DNA from: Pseudomonas protegens
Lineage (GTDB): Bacteria; Pseudomonadota; Gammaproteobacteria; Pseudomonadales; Pseudomonadaceae
Direction: 5' to 3'
DNA length: 64,000 nucleotides
NCBI RefSeq assembly: GCF_003363755.1
Contig: NZ_CP031396.1
Location: 3,975,001-4,039,000, forward strand
Made by a program: the position numbers and the translations under genes. Under the pieces are notes generated by a model. The model was given only the letters and a program-made list of their open reading frames with translations, did no database searches and had not been told where the DNA came from. Shown piece after piece: positions 8,047 to 17,540 of this stretch. Positions within the stretch are counted from its first letter, which is position 1. Each line of letters begins with the position of its first letter.

Positions 8047-9729
8047 GTGACTGACAGCAAACCCACCCAATTCCGCAACGTCGAAATCCGCGCTGCACGT
8101 GGCAACAAGCTGACCGCCAAGAGCTGGCTGACCGAAGCGCCGCTGCGCATGCTGATGAACAACCTCGACCCGGAAGTTGCAGAGAATCCCAAGGAACTGG
8201 TGGTCTACGGTGGCATTGGCCGCGCCGCGCGCAACTGGGAGTGCTATGACAAGATCGTCGAAGCCCTGACCCAGCTGAATGACGACGAGACCCTGCTGGT
8301 GCAGTCCGGCAAACCGGTGGGCGTGTTCAAGACCCACAGCAACGCACCGCGGGTGCTGATCGCCAACTCCAACCTGGTGCCGCACTGGGCCAGTTGGGAG
8401 CACTTCAATGAACTGGACGCCAAGGGCCTGGCCATGTACGGCCAGATGACCGCCGGCAGCTGGATCTACATCGGTAGCCAGGGCATCGTCCAAGGCACTT
8501 ATGAAACCTTCGTTGAAGCCGGTCGCCAGCATTACGACTCCAACCTCAAGGGCCGCTGGGTCCTGACCGCCGGCCTGGGTGGCATGGGCGGCGCACAACC
8601 GCTGGCCGCGACCTTGGCCGGGGCCTGCTCGCTGAACATCGAGTGCCAGCAGACCAGCATCGACTTCCGCCTCAAGACCCGCTACGTCGACGAGCAGGCC
8701 ACCGACCTGGACGACGCCCTGGCACGCATCAAGAAATACACCGCCGAAGGCCGCGCGATCTCCATCGCCCTGTGTGGCAACGCCGCAGAAATCCTGCCGG
8801 AACTGGTACGCCGTGGTGTGCGTCCGGACATGGTCACCGACCAGACCAGCGCCCACGACCCGCTCAACGGCTACCTGCCCAAGGGCTGGACCTGGGAGCA
8901 GTACCGCGACCGCGCCAAGACCGAGCCCGCTGCCGTGATCAAGGCCGCCAAGCAGTCCATGGCCGAGCACGTCAAAGCCATGTTGGCCTTCCAGAAGATG
9001 GGCGTCCCGACCTTCGACTACGGCAACAACATCCGCCAGATGGCCCAGGAAGAGGGCGTGGAAAACGCGTTCGACTTCCCGGGTTTCGTGCCCGCCTACA
9101 TCCGTCCGCTGTTCTGCCGTGGCGTTGGTCCATTCCGCTGGGCGGCGCTGTCTGGCGATCCGCAGGACATCTACAAGACCGACGCCAAGGTCAAGGAACT
9201 GATCCCTGACGATGCCCACCTGCACAACTGGCTGGACATGGCCCGCGAGCGCATCAGCTTCCAGGGCCTGCCGGCGCGGATCTGCTGGGTCGGCCTGGGC
9301 CAGCGCGCCAAGCTCGGCCTGGCGTTCAACGAAATGGTCCGCAGCGGCGAGCTGTCGGCGCCGATCGTCATTGGTCGCGACCACCTGGATTCCGGCTCGG
9401 TGGCCAGCCCGAACCGTGAAACCGAATCCATGCAGGACGGCTCCGACGCCGTGTCCGACTGGCCGCTGCTCAACGCCCTGTTGAACACTGCCAGCGGTGC
9501 GACCTGGGTTTCCCTGCACCACGGTGGCGGTGTCGGCATGGGCTTCTCCCAGCATTCGGGGATGGTCATCGTCTGCGACGGTACCGACGAAGCGGCCGAG
9601 CGGATTGCCCGGGTGCTGCACAACGATCCGGCCACCGGGGTCATGCGTCATGCCGACGCCGGCTACCAGATCGCCATCGACTGCGCCAAGGAACAGGGCC
9701 TGAACCTGCCGATGATCACCGGCAAGTAA
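8047..9729 (+). CDS. hutU: Urocanate hydratase (urocanase)
   Basis: HutU hydrates urocanate to imidazolonepropionate using tightly bound NAD. The chosen GTG start, preceded by GAGGAG, gives 560 residues, close to the known P. putida enzyme. An ATG at 7987 is rejected because it lies in the leader. Visible features include the Rossmann-type [12 protein letters not shown] and the segment ARICWVG with Cys413, which appears to correspond to the NAD-linked Cys410 of P. putida. It also has the C-terminal [15 protein letters not shown]. It is the first gene of the long hutU-hutG unit. Confidence 0.97.
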   Translation: MTDSKPTQFRNVEIRAARGNKLTAKSWLTEAPLRMLMNNLDPEVAENPKELVVYGGIGRAARNWECYDKIVEALTQLNDDETLLVQSGKPVGVFKTHSNAPRVLIANSNLVPHWASWEHFNELDAKGLAMYGQMTAGSWIYIGSQGIVQGTYETFVEAGRQHYDSNLKGRWVLTAGLGGMGGAQPLAATLAGACSLNIECQQTSIDFRLKTRYVDEQATDLDDALARIKKYTAEGRAISIALCGNAAEILPELVRRGVRPDMVTDQTSAHDPLNGYLPKGWTWEQYRDRAKTEPAAVIKAAKQSMAEHVKAMLAFQKMGVPTFDYGNNIRQMAQEEGVENAFDFPGFVPAYIRPLFCRGVGPFRWAALSGDPQDIYKTDAKVKELIPDDAHLHNWLDMARERISFQGLPARICWVGLGQRAKLGLAFNEMVRSGELSAPIVIGRDHLDSGSVASPNRETESMQDGSDAVSDWPLLNALLNTASGATWVSLHHGGGVGMGFSQHSGMVIVCDGTDEAAERIARVLHNDPATGVMRHADAGYQIAIDCAKEQGLNLPMITGK

Positions 9730-9758
9730 CCGGAGTATCGGTTCACCCCACTCTCCCT

Positions 9759-9834
9759 GTAGGAGCCAGCTTGCTGGCGAAGCAAGCACCACGGTGCATC
9801 AGCTGCACCACCTCGCGAGCAAGCTCGCTCCTAC
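9759..9834. repeat. REPIN between hutU and the NCS1 permease gene
   Basis: The direct half GTAGGAGCCAGCTTGCTGGC starts at 9759 and the inverted half ends GAGCAAGCTCGCTCCTAC at 9834. The two halves carry different but internally paired stem bases (CCAGC/GCTGG versus CGAGC/GCTCG). It lies inside the operon, and the apparent upstream extension of the permease ORF is only translation of this repeat. Confidence 0.88.
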
Positions 9835-9874
9835 AGTGGAAATCGTCTGCAGTGCCCATAGAGGTTTGACGTTC

Positions 9875-11344
9875 ATGGCCTTAGCGAATGATCGTGCAAG
9901 CAGCAAGCCGTTGATCGAAAGGCGTTCGATCGACTACATCCCGGAAGCGGAAAGACACGGTCGTCTACTGAGCCAGTTCACCCTGTGGCTGGGTGCCAAC
10001 CTGCAGATCACGGCCATCGTCACCGGCGCTCTGGCGGTGGTGTTGGGCGGTGATGTGTTCTGGTCGTTGATCGGGCTGTTGATCGGGCAACTGCTGGGCG
10101 GCGCAGTGATGGCGCTGCATGCGGCGCAAGGACCGAAGCTCGGCCTGCCGCAGATGATTTCCAGCCGGGTGCAGTTCGGGGTCTATGGCGCGGCCATTCC
10201 GATGGTGCTGGTGTGCCTGATGTACCTGGGTTTCACCGCAACCGGCACGGTGCTTTCCGGGCAGGCGCTGGGCCAGATGTTCGGCGTCAGCGACAGCATC
10301 GGCATCCTGATCTTCGCCAGCGTGATTGTGCTGGTCACGGTGCTTGGCTATCGGGTGATTCACTACATCGGCCGGGTTGCCAGCGTGATCGGCGTGATCG
10401 CCTTTTTCTACCTGTTCAGCCGGCTGCTGAGCCAGACCGACGTCAGCGCCTTGCTGGCGATTCGGCACTTCAGCTGGAGCAGCTTCCTCCTGGCGGTGTC
10501 GTTGGCCGCATCCTGGCAGATCGCGTTCGGTCCTTATGTCGCCGACTATTCGCGCTACCTGCCGAGCAAGACGTCGCCATTGAAGACCTTCCTCGCCGCG
10601 GGTGCCGGTTCGGTGATCGGTGCCCAGGTGGCGATGGTGCTCGGGGTGTTCGCCGCGGCCCTGTCCCAGGGCCAGTTCGCCGGTCGTGAAGTGGCCTACA
10701 TCGTCGGCCTGGGCGGCACTGGCGCCATAGCGGCGTTGCTCTATTTCAGCATCGCCTTCGGCAAGGTGACCATCTCGACGCTGAACTCCTACGGCAGCTT
10801 CATGTGTATCGCCACCATCATCAGCGGCTTTCGCGGCGAGCTGAAAGTGACGCGCTTGCAGCGGTTGATCGCGGTGTTGCTGATTGTCGGTGCCGCGACC
10901 CTGATCGCGCTGCTGGGCCAGCACTCGTTCCTCGGCGCATTCAAGTCTTTCATCCTGTTCCTGCTGGCGTTCTTCACGCCCTGGAGCGCGATCAACCTGG
11001 TGGATTTCTACTGCATCACCAAAGAGCGCTATGACATCCCGGCGCTGTCCAATCCAGACGGCCGCTACGGGCGCTGGAATGCCATGGGCATCACTATTTA
11101 TGTGTTCGGCGTGCTGATCCAGATGCCGTTCATTTCCACCCACTTCTATACCGGCCCCCTGGTGGCGAGTCTGGGCGATACCGATATCTCCTGGATCATC
11201 GGCCTGGTGGTGCCCGCGGCGTTGTACTACGTCTGCGCGAAGAAGTGGCATGGCGCGGTGCCCGAGCACCTGATCCTGCCGTTAGAGCAGGACGCGCCCA
11301 ACGAACAAAAGCTGAGTCAGGCCCGTCGCGCTGCAGCGGTGTGA
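9875..11344 (+). CDS. NCS1-family (cytosine/purine permease-like) transporter, probably for urocanate
   Basis: This 489-residue inner-membrane carrier has about 12 hydrophobic segments and an N-terminal cytosolic stretch ERRSIDYIPEAERHG typical of CodB/NCS1 permeases. Helix 1 contains FTLWLGANLQITAIVTGALA. The ATG at 9875, with GAGG upstream at 9861, is chosen over 9794, which reads through a REPIN. Its place directly after hutU and before hutX suggests an imidazole-compound substrate. P. fluorescens strains carry a urocanate transporter (HutTu) in this position, so urocanate is the best guess; histidine or another nucleobase-like substrate is possible. Confidence 0.85.
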   Translation: MALANDRASSKPLIERRSIDYIPEAERHGRLLSQFTLWLGANLQITAIVTGALAVVLGGDVFWSLIGLLIGQLLGGAVMALHAAQGPKLGLPQMISSRVQFGVYGAAIPMVLVCLMYLGFTATGTVLSGQALGQMFGVSDSIGILIFASVIVLVTVLGYRVIHYIGRVASVIGVIAFFYLFSRLLSQTDVSALLAIRHFSWSSFLLAVSLAASWQIAFGPYVADYSRYLPSKTSPLKTFLAAGAGSVIGAQVAMVLGVFAAALSQGQFAGREVAYIVGLGGTGAIAALLYFSIAFGKVTISTLNSYGSFMCIATIISGFRGELKVTRLQRLIAVLLIVGAATLIALLGQHSFLGAFKSFILFLLAFFTPWSAINLVDFYCITKERYDIPALSNPDGRYGRWNAMGITIYVFGVLIQMPFISTHFYTGPLVASLGDTDISWIIGLVVPAALYYVCAKKWHGAVPEHLILPLEQDAPNEQKLSQARRAAAV

Positions 11345-11419
11345 GTCTTGACGGGACGTGGACAGGGCTGGATGCCTCTTAACTGCCGTAAGCCAACTCA
11401 TGATTAGGAGCGTCACACA

Positions 11420-12385
11420 ATGAAAATGCATAAGACCCTGCTGACCACGTTGCTGTCCATGGGCTTGCTGGCCGCTTCCGGCGCCCAGGCGGCCGGCTGG
11501 TGCGAGTCGGGCAAACCGGTGAAATTCGCCGGCCTGAATTGGGAAAGCGGCATGTTGCTGACCGACGTCCTGCAGTTCGTCCTGGAGAAGGGCTACGACT
11601 GCAAGACCGACAGCCTGCCGGGCAACTCCATCACCATGGAGAACGCCCTGGGCAGCAATGACATCCAGGTCTTCGCCGAAGAGTGGGTGGGCCGCAGCGA
11701 GGTGTGGAACAAGGCCGAGAAGGCCGGCAAGGTGGTGGGCGTCGGCGCGCCGGTGGTGGGAGCCGTCGAAGGCTGGTACGTGCCGCGCTATGTGATCGAG
11801 GGCGACGCCAAGCGCAAGCTCGAAGCCAAGGCGCCAAACCTGAAAAACATCGCCGACCTGGGCCAGTACGCCAGCGTGTTCAAAGACCCGGAAGAACCGA
11901 GCAAGGGCCGCTTCTACAACTGCCCGGCCGGTTGGACCTGTGAGCTGGACAACAGCGAGATGCTCAAGAGCTACGGCCTGGAAAGCAGCTACACCAACTT
12001 CCGCCCGGGCACCGGCCCGGCCCTGGATGCGGCGGTGTTGTCGAGCTACAAGCGTGGCGAACCGATTCTCTTCTACTACTGGTCGCCGACCCCGCTCATG
12101 GGCCAGGTGGATCTGGTCAAGCTGGAGGAGAAACCCGGCGTCGACAAGAGCGTGAGCATCAAGGTCGGCCTGTCCAAGACCTTCCATGACGAAGCTCCTG
12201 AACTGGTGGCGGTACTGGCCAAGGCCAACCTGCCCATCGACCTGCTCAACCAGAATCTGGCGCGCATGACCCGCGAACGCATCGAGTCGCCGAAACTGGC
12301 GAAACTCTTCCTCAAGGAACATCCTGAAGTCTGGCACCCATGGGTCAGCGACGACGCTGCCAGGAAAATCGACGCGGCCTTGTAG
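11420..12385 (+). CDS. hutX: Histidine ABC transporter, periplasmic substrate-binding protein (HutX, OpuAC-like)
   Basis: The 321-residue product starts with a Sec signal peptide (MKMHKTLLTTLLSMGLLAAS, cleaved near AQA-AG at about residue 25). The mature domain is a glycine-betaine/proline ProX/OpuAC-type binding fold, with the aromatic stretch YYWSPTPLMG. An intracellular Cys pair may form a periplasmic disulphide. It is followed by permease and ATPase genes in ProU-like order, and in the hut context is the histidine receptor HutX. Histidine specificity is inferred from location and known hut loci. Confidence 0.9.
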   Translation: MKMHKTLLTTLLSMGLLAASGAQAAGWCESGKPVKFAGLNWESGMLLTDVLQFVLEKGYDCKTDSLPGNSITMENALGSNDIQVFAEEWVGRSEVWNKAEKAGKVVGVGAPVVGAVEGWYVPRYVIEGDAKRKLEAKAPNLKNIADLGQYASVFKDPEEPSKGRFYNCPAGWTCELDNSEMLKSYGLESSYTNFRPGTGPALDAAVLSSYKRGEPILFYYWSPTPLMGQVDLVKLEEKPGVDKSVSIKVGLSKTFHDEAPELVAVLAKANLPIDLLNQNLARMTRERIESPKLAKLFLKEHPEVWHPWVSDDAARKIDAAL

Positions 12386-12457
12386 GTCGGGCTTTTCCGA
12401 CGGTTCACAAGAGCCGTCGGAGGCTGGACCACAACCTCCTTTGATCGAGAGTTTCTT

Positions 12458-13309
12458 ATGTTTCCAGAAAGCTTCACCTTTTCCATCGCCGACTGGGTCA
12501 ACGGCTGGGTCGACTCCCTGGTGACCAATTACGGTGATGTGTTCCGGCACATTTCCGACACCTTGTTGTGGGCCATCGTCAACCTTGAAGGCCTGCTGCG
12601 CATGGCGCCCTGGTGGCTGATGCTGGCGATTGTCGGCGGCATTGCCTGGCACTCCACCCGCAAGCTGCTGACCACGGCGGTGATTGTCGGCCTGCTGTTC
12701 CTGGTGGGCGCCGTCGGCCTGTGGGACAAGCTGATGCAGACCCTGGCGCTGATGCTGGTGGCGACCGTGATCTCGGTGCTGATCGGCATTCCCCTGGGGA
12801 TTCTCTCGGCTCGCAGCAACCGCTTGCGTTCGGTATTGATGCCGCTGCTGGACATCATGCAGACCATGCCCAGCTTCGTGTACCTGATCCCGGTGCTGAT
12901 GCTGTTCGGCCTGGGCAAGGTGCCGGCGATCTTCGCCACGGTGATCTACGCCGCACCGCCGCTGATTCGTCTCACCGACCTGGGCATCCGCCAGGTGGAC
13001 GGTGAAGTGATGGAGGCGATCAACGCCTTCGGCGCCAACCGCTGGCAACAGCTGTTCGGCGTGCAACTGCCTCTGGCCCTGCCAAGCATCATGGCGGGGA
13101 TCAACCAGACCACCATGATGGCCCTGTCGATGGTGGTGATCGCCTCGATGATCGGGGCCCGCGGCCTGGGCGAGGATGTGCTGGTGGGAATCCAGACCCT
13201 CAACGTCGGGCGCGGCCTGGAAGCGGGGTTGGCGATCGTGATTCTGGCGGTGGTGATCGACCGCATTACCCAGGCCTACGGTCGTCCACGTCATGAGGTG
13301 AGCAAATGA
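12458..13309 (+). CDS. hutW: Histidine ABC transporter permease HutW
   Basis: This 283-residue inner-membrane protein belongs to the ProW/OpuAB permease family, with about six hydrophobic segments. The EAA loop for ATPase docking reads [22 protein letters not shown]. Segments such as [19 protein letters not shown] and [18 protein letters not shown] are typical of compatible-solute permeases. The stop overlaps the hutV start by 4 nt. It should form a homodimeric channel with two HutV ATPases. Confidence 0.92.
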   Translation: MFPESFTFSIADWVNGWVDSLVTNYGDVFRHISDTLLWAIVNLEGLLRMAPWWLMLAIVGGIAWHSTRKLLTTAVIVGLLFLVGAVGLWDKLMQTLALMLVATVISVLIGIPLGILSARSNRLRSVLMPLLDIMQTMPSFVYLIPVLMLFGLGKVPAIFATVIYAAPPLIRLTDLGIRQVDGEVMEAINAFGANRWQQLFGVQLPLALPSIMAGINQTTMMALSMVVIASMIGARGLGEDVLVGIQTLNVGRGLEAGLAIVILAVVIDRITQAYGRPRHEVSK

Positions 13310-14136
13310 GCAGCGCTGCCGTGAGCAAGATCGAAGTCAGGAACGTCTTCAAGGTATTCGGCAACCGCCCCTCTGACGCCCTGGCGATGATCCGCCAGGG
13401 CCAGAGCAAGGATCAGGTACTGGCCCAGACCGGCTGCGTGGTGGGGGTCAATGATCTGTCCCTGAGCATCGGCACCGGTGAGATCTTCGTCATCATGGGC
13501 CTGTCCGGTTCCGGCAAGTCGACCCTGGTGCGCCACTTCAACCGCCTGATCGACCCCACCAGCGGGGCGATCCTGGTGGATGGCGAAGACATCCTGCAAT
13601 ACGACATGGAAGCCTTGCGCCAATTCCGCCGGCACAAGATCAGCATGGTGTTCCAGAGCTTCGGCCTGCTGCCCCACCGCAATGTTCAGGACAACGTCGC
13701 CTACGGCCTCAAGGTGCGTGGCGAGAGCAAGTCGCTGTGCGCCGAGCGGGCCCTGCACTGGATCAACACCGTGGGCCTCAAGGGTTACGAGAAGAAGTAC
13801 CCGCACCAGCTGTCCGGCGGCATGCGCCAACGGGTCGGCCTGGCCCGGGCCCTGGCCGCGGACACCGACATCATCCTCATGGATGAAGCCTTCAGCGCCC
13901 TGGACCCGTTGATCCGCGCCGAGATGCAGGACCAGCTGCTGGAGCTGCAGAAGACCCTGCACAAGACCATTGTCTTCATCACCCACGATCTGGACGAGGC
14001 GGTACGCATCGGCAACCGCATCGCGATCCTCAAGGACGGCCGCCTGATCCAGGTGGGTACGCCGAAGGAGATCCTGCATTCGCCGGCGGATGAGTACGTC
14101 GATCGTTTCGTCCAGCGCCGCGCCGCCACCGTGTAG
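13306..14136 (+). CDS. hutV: Histidine ABC transporter ATP-binding protein HutV
   Basis: The 276-residue ATPase has Walker [10 protein letters not shown], a Q-loop in [11 protein letters not shown], the signature [16 protein letters not shown] and Walker [14 protein letters not shown]. The H-loop is FITHDLDEA. ProV-type N-terminal features ([18 protein letters not shown]) are present, but the C-terminal CBS domains of full ProV are absent. It completes HutXWV. The TAG stop at 14134-14136 lies inside a REP element. Confidence 0.94.
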   Translation: MSSAAVSKIEVRNVFKVFGNRPSDALAMIRQGQSKDQVLAQTGCVVGVNDLSLSIGTGEIFVIMGLSGSGKSTLVRHFNRLIDPTSGAILVDGEDILQYDMEALRQFRRHKISMVFQSFGLLPHRNVQDNVAYGLKVRGESKSLCAERALHWINTVGLKGYEKKYPHQLSGGMRQRVGLARALAADTDIILMDEAFSALDPLIRAEMQDQLLELQKTLHKTIVFITHDLDEAVRIGNRIAILKDGRLIQVGTPKEILHSPADEYVDRFVQRRAATV

Positions 14137-14157
14137 GAGCCGGCTTGCCGGCCAAAG
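14133..14157. repeat. Single REP element overlapping the hutV stop codon
   Basis: GTAGGAGCCGGCTTGCCGGC starts at 14133, so its TAG provides the hutV termination codon. Only one REP half is recognisable, between hutV and hutH1 within the operon. Confidence 0.85.
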
Positions 14158-14205
14158 GTCCGGCAAAGCGGCAGACAACCCAAGGTTTGCAAGAAGAGGT
14201 CCCCG

Positions 14206-15729
14206 ATGTCCCAGGCTGAAAAAATCGTTATCGCCGACGCCCCTCTGGGTTGGCAGGATGTTGTCGCTGTCGCCCGTCATGGCGCGCAGCTGGCGCTTTC
14301 GGCCCAGGCCTGGGCGCGTATCGACAATGCCCAGGCCATCGTCCGCCAGGTGGTGGACAGTGGCGAGCGCGCCTATGGCATCAGCACGGGCCTGGGCGCC
14401 TTGTGCAACGTGGTGCTGGCCGGTGAGCAACTCAGCCAGCTGTCGCGCAACACCTTGCTCAGCCATGCCTGCGGTGTCGGGCCGGCGCTGGCCGATGAGC
14501 AGACCCGGGCGATCCTTTGCGCCGCCATCATCAACTACAGCCACGGCAAATCCGGCATCCACCGGCAAGTGGTCGAGGCGCTGCTGACCCTGCTCAATCG
14601 CGGCATCACTCCACAGGTGCCGTCCCAGGGCTCGGTGGGTTACCTGACCCACATGGCCCACATTGGCATCGCCTTGCTTGGCGTCGGTCAGGTCAGCTAT
14701 CGCGGTCGTATTGTCAGCGCCGAACAGGCCCTGGCCGAAGAGGGGCTGCAGACGGTGCAACTGGGGGCCAAGGATGGCTTGTGCCTGGTCAACGGCACGC
14801 CGTGCATGACGGGCCTGAGTTGCCTGGCCCTGGCCGATGCCAGTCGCCTGTTGCAGTGGGCCGACGTCATCGGCGCCATGAGCTTCGAAGCCCAGCGGGG
14901 CCAGATCGACGCCTTCGATGCCCAGATCATTGCCCTCAAGGCGCACCCCGGCATGCAGGTGGTGGGCAGCAATCTGCGGGCCTTGCTCGATGGCAGTGAA
15001 GTCATCGCCGCCAGCCGCGGCATCCGCACCCAGGACGCCTTGAGTATCCGTTCCATTCCCCAGGTGCATGGCGCCGCCCGGGATCAACTGGCCCATGCGG
15101 TCAAACAAGTGGAAACCGAGCTTAATGGCGCGACCGACAATCCGTTGCTGCTGGGCACCCCGGAGCACTATCGAGTGGTGTCCCAGGCCAACCCCCACGG
15201 GCAATCGGTGGCGCTGGCGGCGGACCTGCTGGCCATCGCCATGGCCGAGATCGGCTCCATTGCCGAACGTCGCCTGGACCGCTTGATCAACCCCCATGTC
15301 AGTGGCTTGCCGGCGTTCCTGGTCAGCGAGCCCGGGGTCAACTCCGGAATGATGATCGTGCAATACGTGGCCGCCTCGCTGTGCGCACAGAACCGTCAGC
15401 TGGCCCAGCCGGCGGTGCTGGACAACTACGTGACTTCGGGCCTGCAGGAAGACCACCTGAGCCTGGGCACCAATGCCGCCCTGAAGCTGCATCAGGTGCT
15501 GGAGAACTGCACCCAGATCCTGGCCATCGAGTACCTGCTGGCGGCCCAGGCCTTCGAGTTTCTCAAGGAGCAGCGTTTCGGCACCGGCACCGGTATCGCC
15601 TGGTGCCTGCTGCGCGAGCGGGTCCCGGCCTATGACCAGGACCGCTGGCTGGCGCCGGACATTGCCGACGCCGCAGCGCTGCTCAAGGACCCTTTGCTGC
15701 TGCACAAACGCTTTTCCAAGGTGCAATGA
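14206..15729 (+). CDS. hutH1: HutH1: histidine ammonia-lyase paralogue lacking the MIO triad
   Basis: This intact 507-residue member of the aromatic ammonia-lyase family lies upstream of canonical hutH2. It keeps YGISTGLG, LSHACGVG, an NG motif (NGTPCMTG), the Gln and Arg of TQDALSIR, and the C-terminal QEDH. However, where HutH2 reads [15 protein letters not shown], this protein reads GSVGYLTHMAHI at about residues 142-153. The Ala-Ser-Gly that cyclises to the MIO cofactor is missing, and the following Asp is Tyr. Active-site Tyr280 and Phe329 equivalents are Leu and Pro. Classical deamination is therefore unlikely; a regulatory or binding role is possible but unproven. Confidence 0.9.
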   Translation: MSQAEKIVIADAPLGWQDVVAVARHGAQLALSAQAWARIDNAQAIVRQVVDSGERAYGISTGLGALCNVVLAGEQLSQLSRNTLLSHACGVGPALADEQTRAILCAAIINYSHGKSGIHRQVVEALLTLLNRGITPQVPSQGSVGYLTHMAHIGIALLGVGQVSYRGRIVSAEQALAEEGLQTVQLGAKDGLCLVNGTPCMTGLSCLALADASRLLQWADVIGAMSFEAQRGQIDAFDAQIIALKAHPGMQVVGSNLRALLDGSEVIAASRGIRTQDALSIRSIPQVHGAARDQLAHAVKQVETELNGATDNPLLLGTPEHYRVVSQANPHGQSVALAADLLAIAMAEIGSIAERRLDRLINPHVSGLPAFLVSEPGVNSGMMIVQYVAASLCAQNRQLAQPAVLDNYVTSGLQEDHLSLGTNAALKLHQVLENCTQILAIEYLLAAQAFEFLKEQRFGTGTGIAWCLLRERVPAYDQDRWLAPDIADAAALLKDPLLLHKRFSKVQ

Positions 15730-15851
15730 ACCGTTTTTTCCATCACCAGCGTGCCAAGGCGTCACTCGTGCAAAACCGCGAATGACGACGGATAACGGAA
15801 GCTTCCGGAGCGACTGGTAGTTATTACAAAACTCTCAAAAGGAGCATGAAT

Positions 15852-17384
15852 GTGACTGCGCTAAACCTGATTCCCGGCCAACTGACCCTGGCCCAACTGC
15901 GGGCCATCTATCAGCAGCCGCTGACCCTGACCCTGGACGACAGCGCCTCGGCGCAGATCGACGCCAGCGTCGCTTGTGTCGAACAGATCCTCGCCGAGAA
16001 CCGCACTGCCTACGGGATCAACACCGGTTTCGGCCTGCTGGCTTCGACCCGCATCGCCAGCGCCGACCTGGAAAACCTGCAGCGCTCCCTGGTGCTGTCC
16101 CATGCCGCTGGCGTCGGTGAGCCCATCAGCGACGATCTGGTGCGCCTGATCATGGTGCTCAAGGTCAACAGCCTGAGCCGCGGTTTCTCCGGCATCCGCC
16201 GTCAGGTGATCGATGCCCTGATCGCCCTGATCAACGCCGAGGTCTATCCGCATATCCCGCTCAAGGGCTCGGTGGGCGCTTCCGGCGACCTGGCGCCTCT
16301 GGCCCATATGTCCCTGGTGCTGCTGGGTGAGGGCAAGGCGCGCTACAAGGGCCAGTGGCTGGAAGCGACCGCGGCCCTGGAAGTCGCCGGCCTCAAGCCG
16401 CTGACCCTGGCCGCCAAGGAAGGCCTGGCGCTGCTCAACGGCACCCAGGTGTCCACCGCGTTCGCCTTGCGCGGGCTGTTCGAAGGCGAAGACCTGTTTG
16501 CCGGTGCTCTGGTGTGCGGCGGCCTGACGGTGGAAGCGGTGCTGGGTTCGCGCTCGCCGTTCGACCCACGGATTCACGCCGCTCGCGGTCAGCGCGGGCA
16601 GATTGACACCGCTGCGGCCTATCGCGCATTGCTGGGGGACAGCACCGAGGTGTCCGCCTCGCACCAGAACTGCGACAAGGTCCAGGACCCGTACTCCCTG
16701 CGTTGCCAGCCACAAGTGATGGGCGCCTGCTTGACTCAGTTCCGCCAGGCCGCCGAAGTGCTGGTGGTCGAAGCCAACGCGGTGTCCGATAACCCACTGG
16801 TGTTCGCTGCCGAAGGCGATGTGATTTCCGGTGGCAACTTCCACGCCGAACCCGTGGCCATGGCGGCCGACAACATGGCCCTGGCCATCGCCGAGATCGC
16901 GTCCCTGAGCGAGCGCCGTATCTCGCTGATGATGGACAAGCACATGTCCCAGCTGCCGCCGTTCCTGGTGGCCAATGGCGGGGTCAACTCCGGCTTCATG
17001 ATTGCCCAGGTGACCGCTGCGGCCCTGGCCAGTGAAAACAAGGCCCTGGCCCACCCGCACTCGGTGGACAGCATTCCCACTTCCGCCAACCAGGAAGACC
17101 ACGTTTCCATGGCGCCGGCCGCCGGCAAGCGCTTGTGGGAAATGGCCGAGAACACCCGCGGTGTGCTGGCCGTGGAATGGCTGGCGGCCTGTCAGGGCCT
17201 GGACCTGCGCGAAGGCCTGAAAACCTCGCCGACCCTGGAAAAAGCCCGCGCCACCCTGCGCGAGAAGGTGGCGTACTACGAGAAGGACCGTTTCTTTGCT
17301 CCGGATATCAACGCGGCCAGCGAGTTGTTGGCTTCGCGCTGCCTGAATGGGCTGCTGCCAGCCCAGTTGTTGCCGAGCCTGTAA
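15852..17384 (+). CDS. hutH2: Histidine ammonia-lyase (histidase)
   Basis: HutH2 deaminates L-histidine to trans-urocanate, the entry step of the pathway. A GTG at 15852 is chosen over the ATG at 15846 because AAGGAG at 15839-15844 gives 7-nt spacing only to the GTG. It also places the MIO-forming Ala-Ser-Gly at residues 143-145, exactly as in P. putida. Tyr in [40 protein letters not shown] and SANQEDHVS are all present. The 510-residue length is standard. The product urocanate is also the inducer that releases HutC. Confidence 0.97.
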   Translation: MTALNLIPGQLTLAQLRAIYQQPLTLTLDDSASAQIDASVACVEQILAENRTAYGINTGFGLLASTRIASADLENLQRSLVLSHAAGVGEPISDDLVRLIMVLKVNSLSRGFSGIRRQVIDALIALINAEVYPHIPLKGSVGASGDLAPLAHMSLVLLGEGKARYKGQWLEATAALEVAGLKPLTLAAKEGLALLNGTQVSTAFALRGLFEGEDLFAGALVCGGLTVEAVLGSRSPFDPRIHAARGQRGQIDTAAAYRALLGDSTEVSASHQNCDKVQDPYSLRCQPQVMGACLTQFRQAAEVLVVEANAVSDNPLVFAAEGDVISGGNFHAEPVAMAADNMALAIAEIASLSERRISLMMDKHMSQLPPFLVANGGVNSGFMIAQVTAAALASENKALAHPHSVDSIPTSANQEDHVSMAPAAGKRLWEMAENTRGVLAVEWLAACQGLDLREGLKTSPTLEKARATLREKVAYYEKDRFFAPDINAASELLASRCLNGLLPAQLLPSL

Positions 17385-17457
17385 TGCACGCCGGGCCGCC
17401 AGATGACTCCGCGCTCGGCCGAGATCGGTGGCCCCTGTTGGTTCGCTGTACCTGCTG

Positions 17458-17479
17458 AACGGGCGCGGAGCGCCCGTTT
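17458..17479. repeat. Strong GC hairpin between hutH2 and hutT
   Basis: AACGGGCGC and GCGCCCGTT form 9-bp arms with a 3-nt loop, followed by TTC rather than a long T-run. A second hairpin (CCGCGC/GCGCGG) follows near 17487-17503. It could act as a partial terminator or RNA-stability element within the operon. Confidence 0.55.
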
Positions 17480-17519
17480 CTGCCGCCCCGCGCTTCTGCG
17501 CGGAACGCACTTGTCCGAT

Positions 17520-17533
17520 AACAATAAAAGGGA
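17520..17533 (+). promoter_or_regulatory. Candidate Hfq/Crc A-rich motif at the hutT ribosome binding site
   Basis: AACAATAAAAGGGA contains AANAANAA followed directly by the AAAAGGGA Shine-Dalgarno region, 8 nt before the hutT ATG. Hfq with Crc binds such motifs to repress translation during growth on preferred carbon sources. The motif is seen in the sequence; the regulation is inferred. Confidence 0.6.
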
Positions 17534-17540
17534 CGATGAC

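Noticed and set aside
9794-9874. N-terminal extension of the NCS1 permease
   Set aside because: It translates the REPIN; the ATG at 9875 has a ribosome binding site and the family N-terminus.
11282-13294. 670-residue minus-strand ORF opposite hutX-hutW
   Set aside because: Antisense of two well-supported hut transporter genes; His/Gln-rich composition typical of reverse-frame translation of GC-rich DNA.
13291-15765. 824-residue minus-strand ORF opposite hutV-hutH1
   Set aside because: Crosses two sense genes and an intergenic REP; no domain features. A high-GC third-position artefact.
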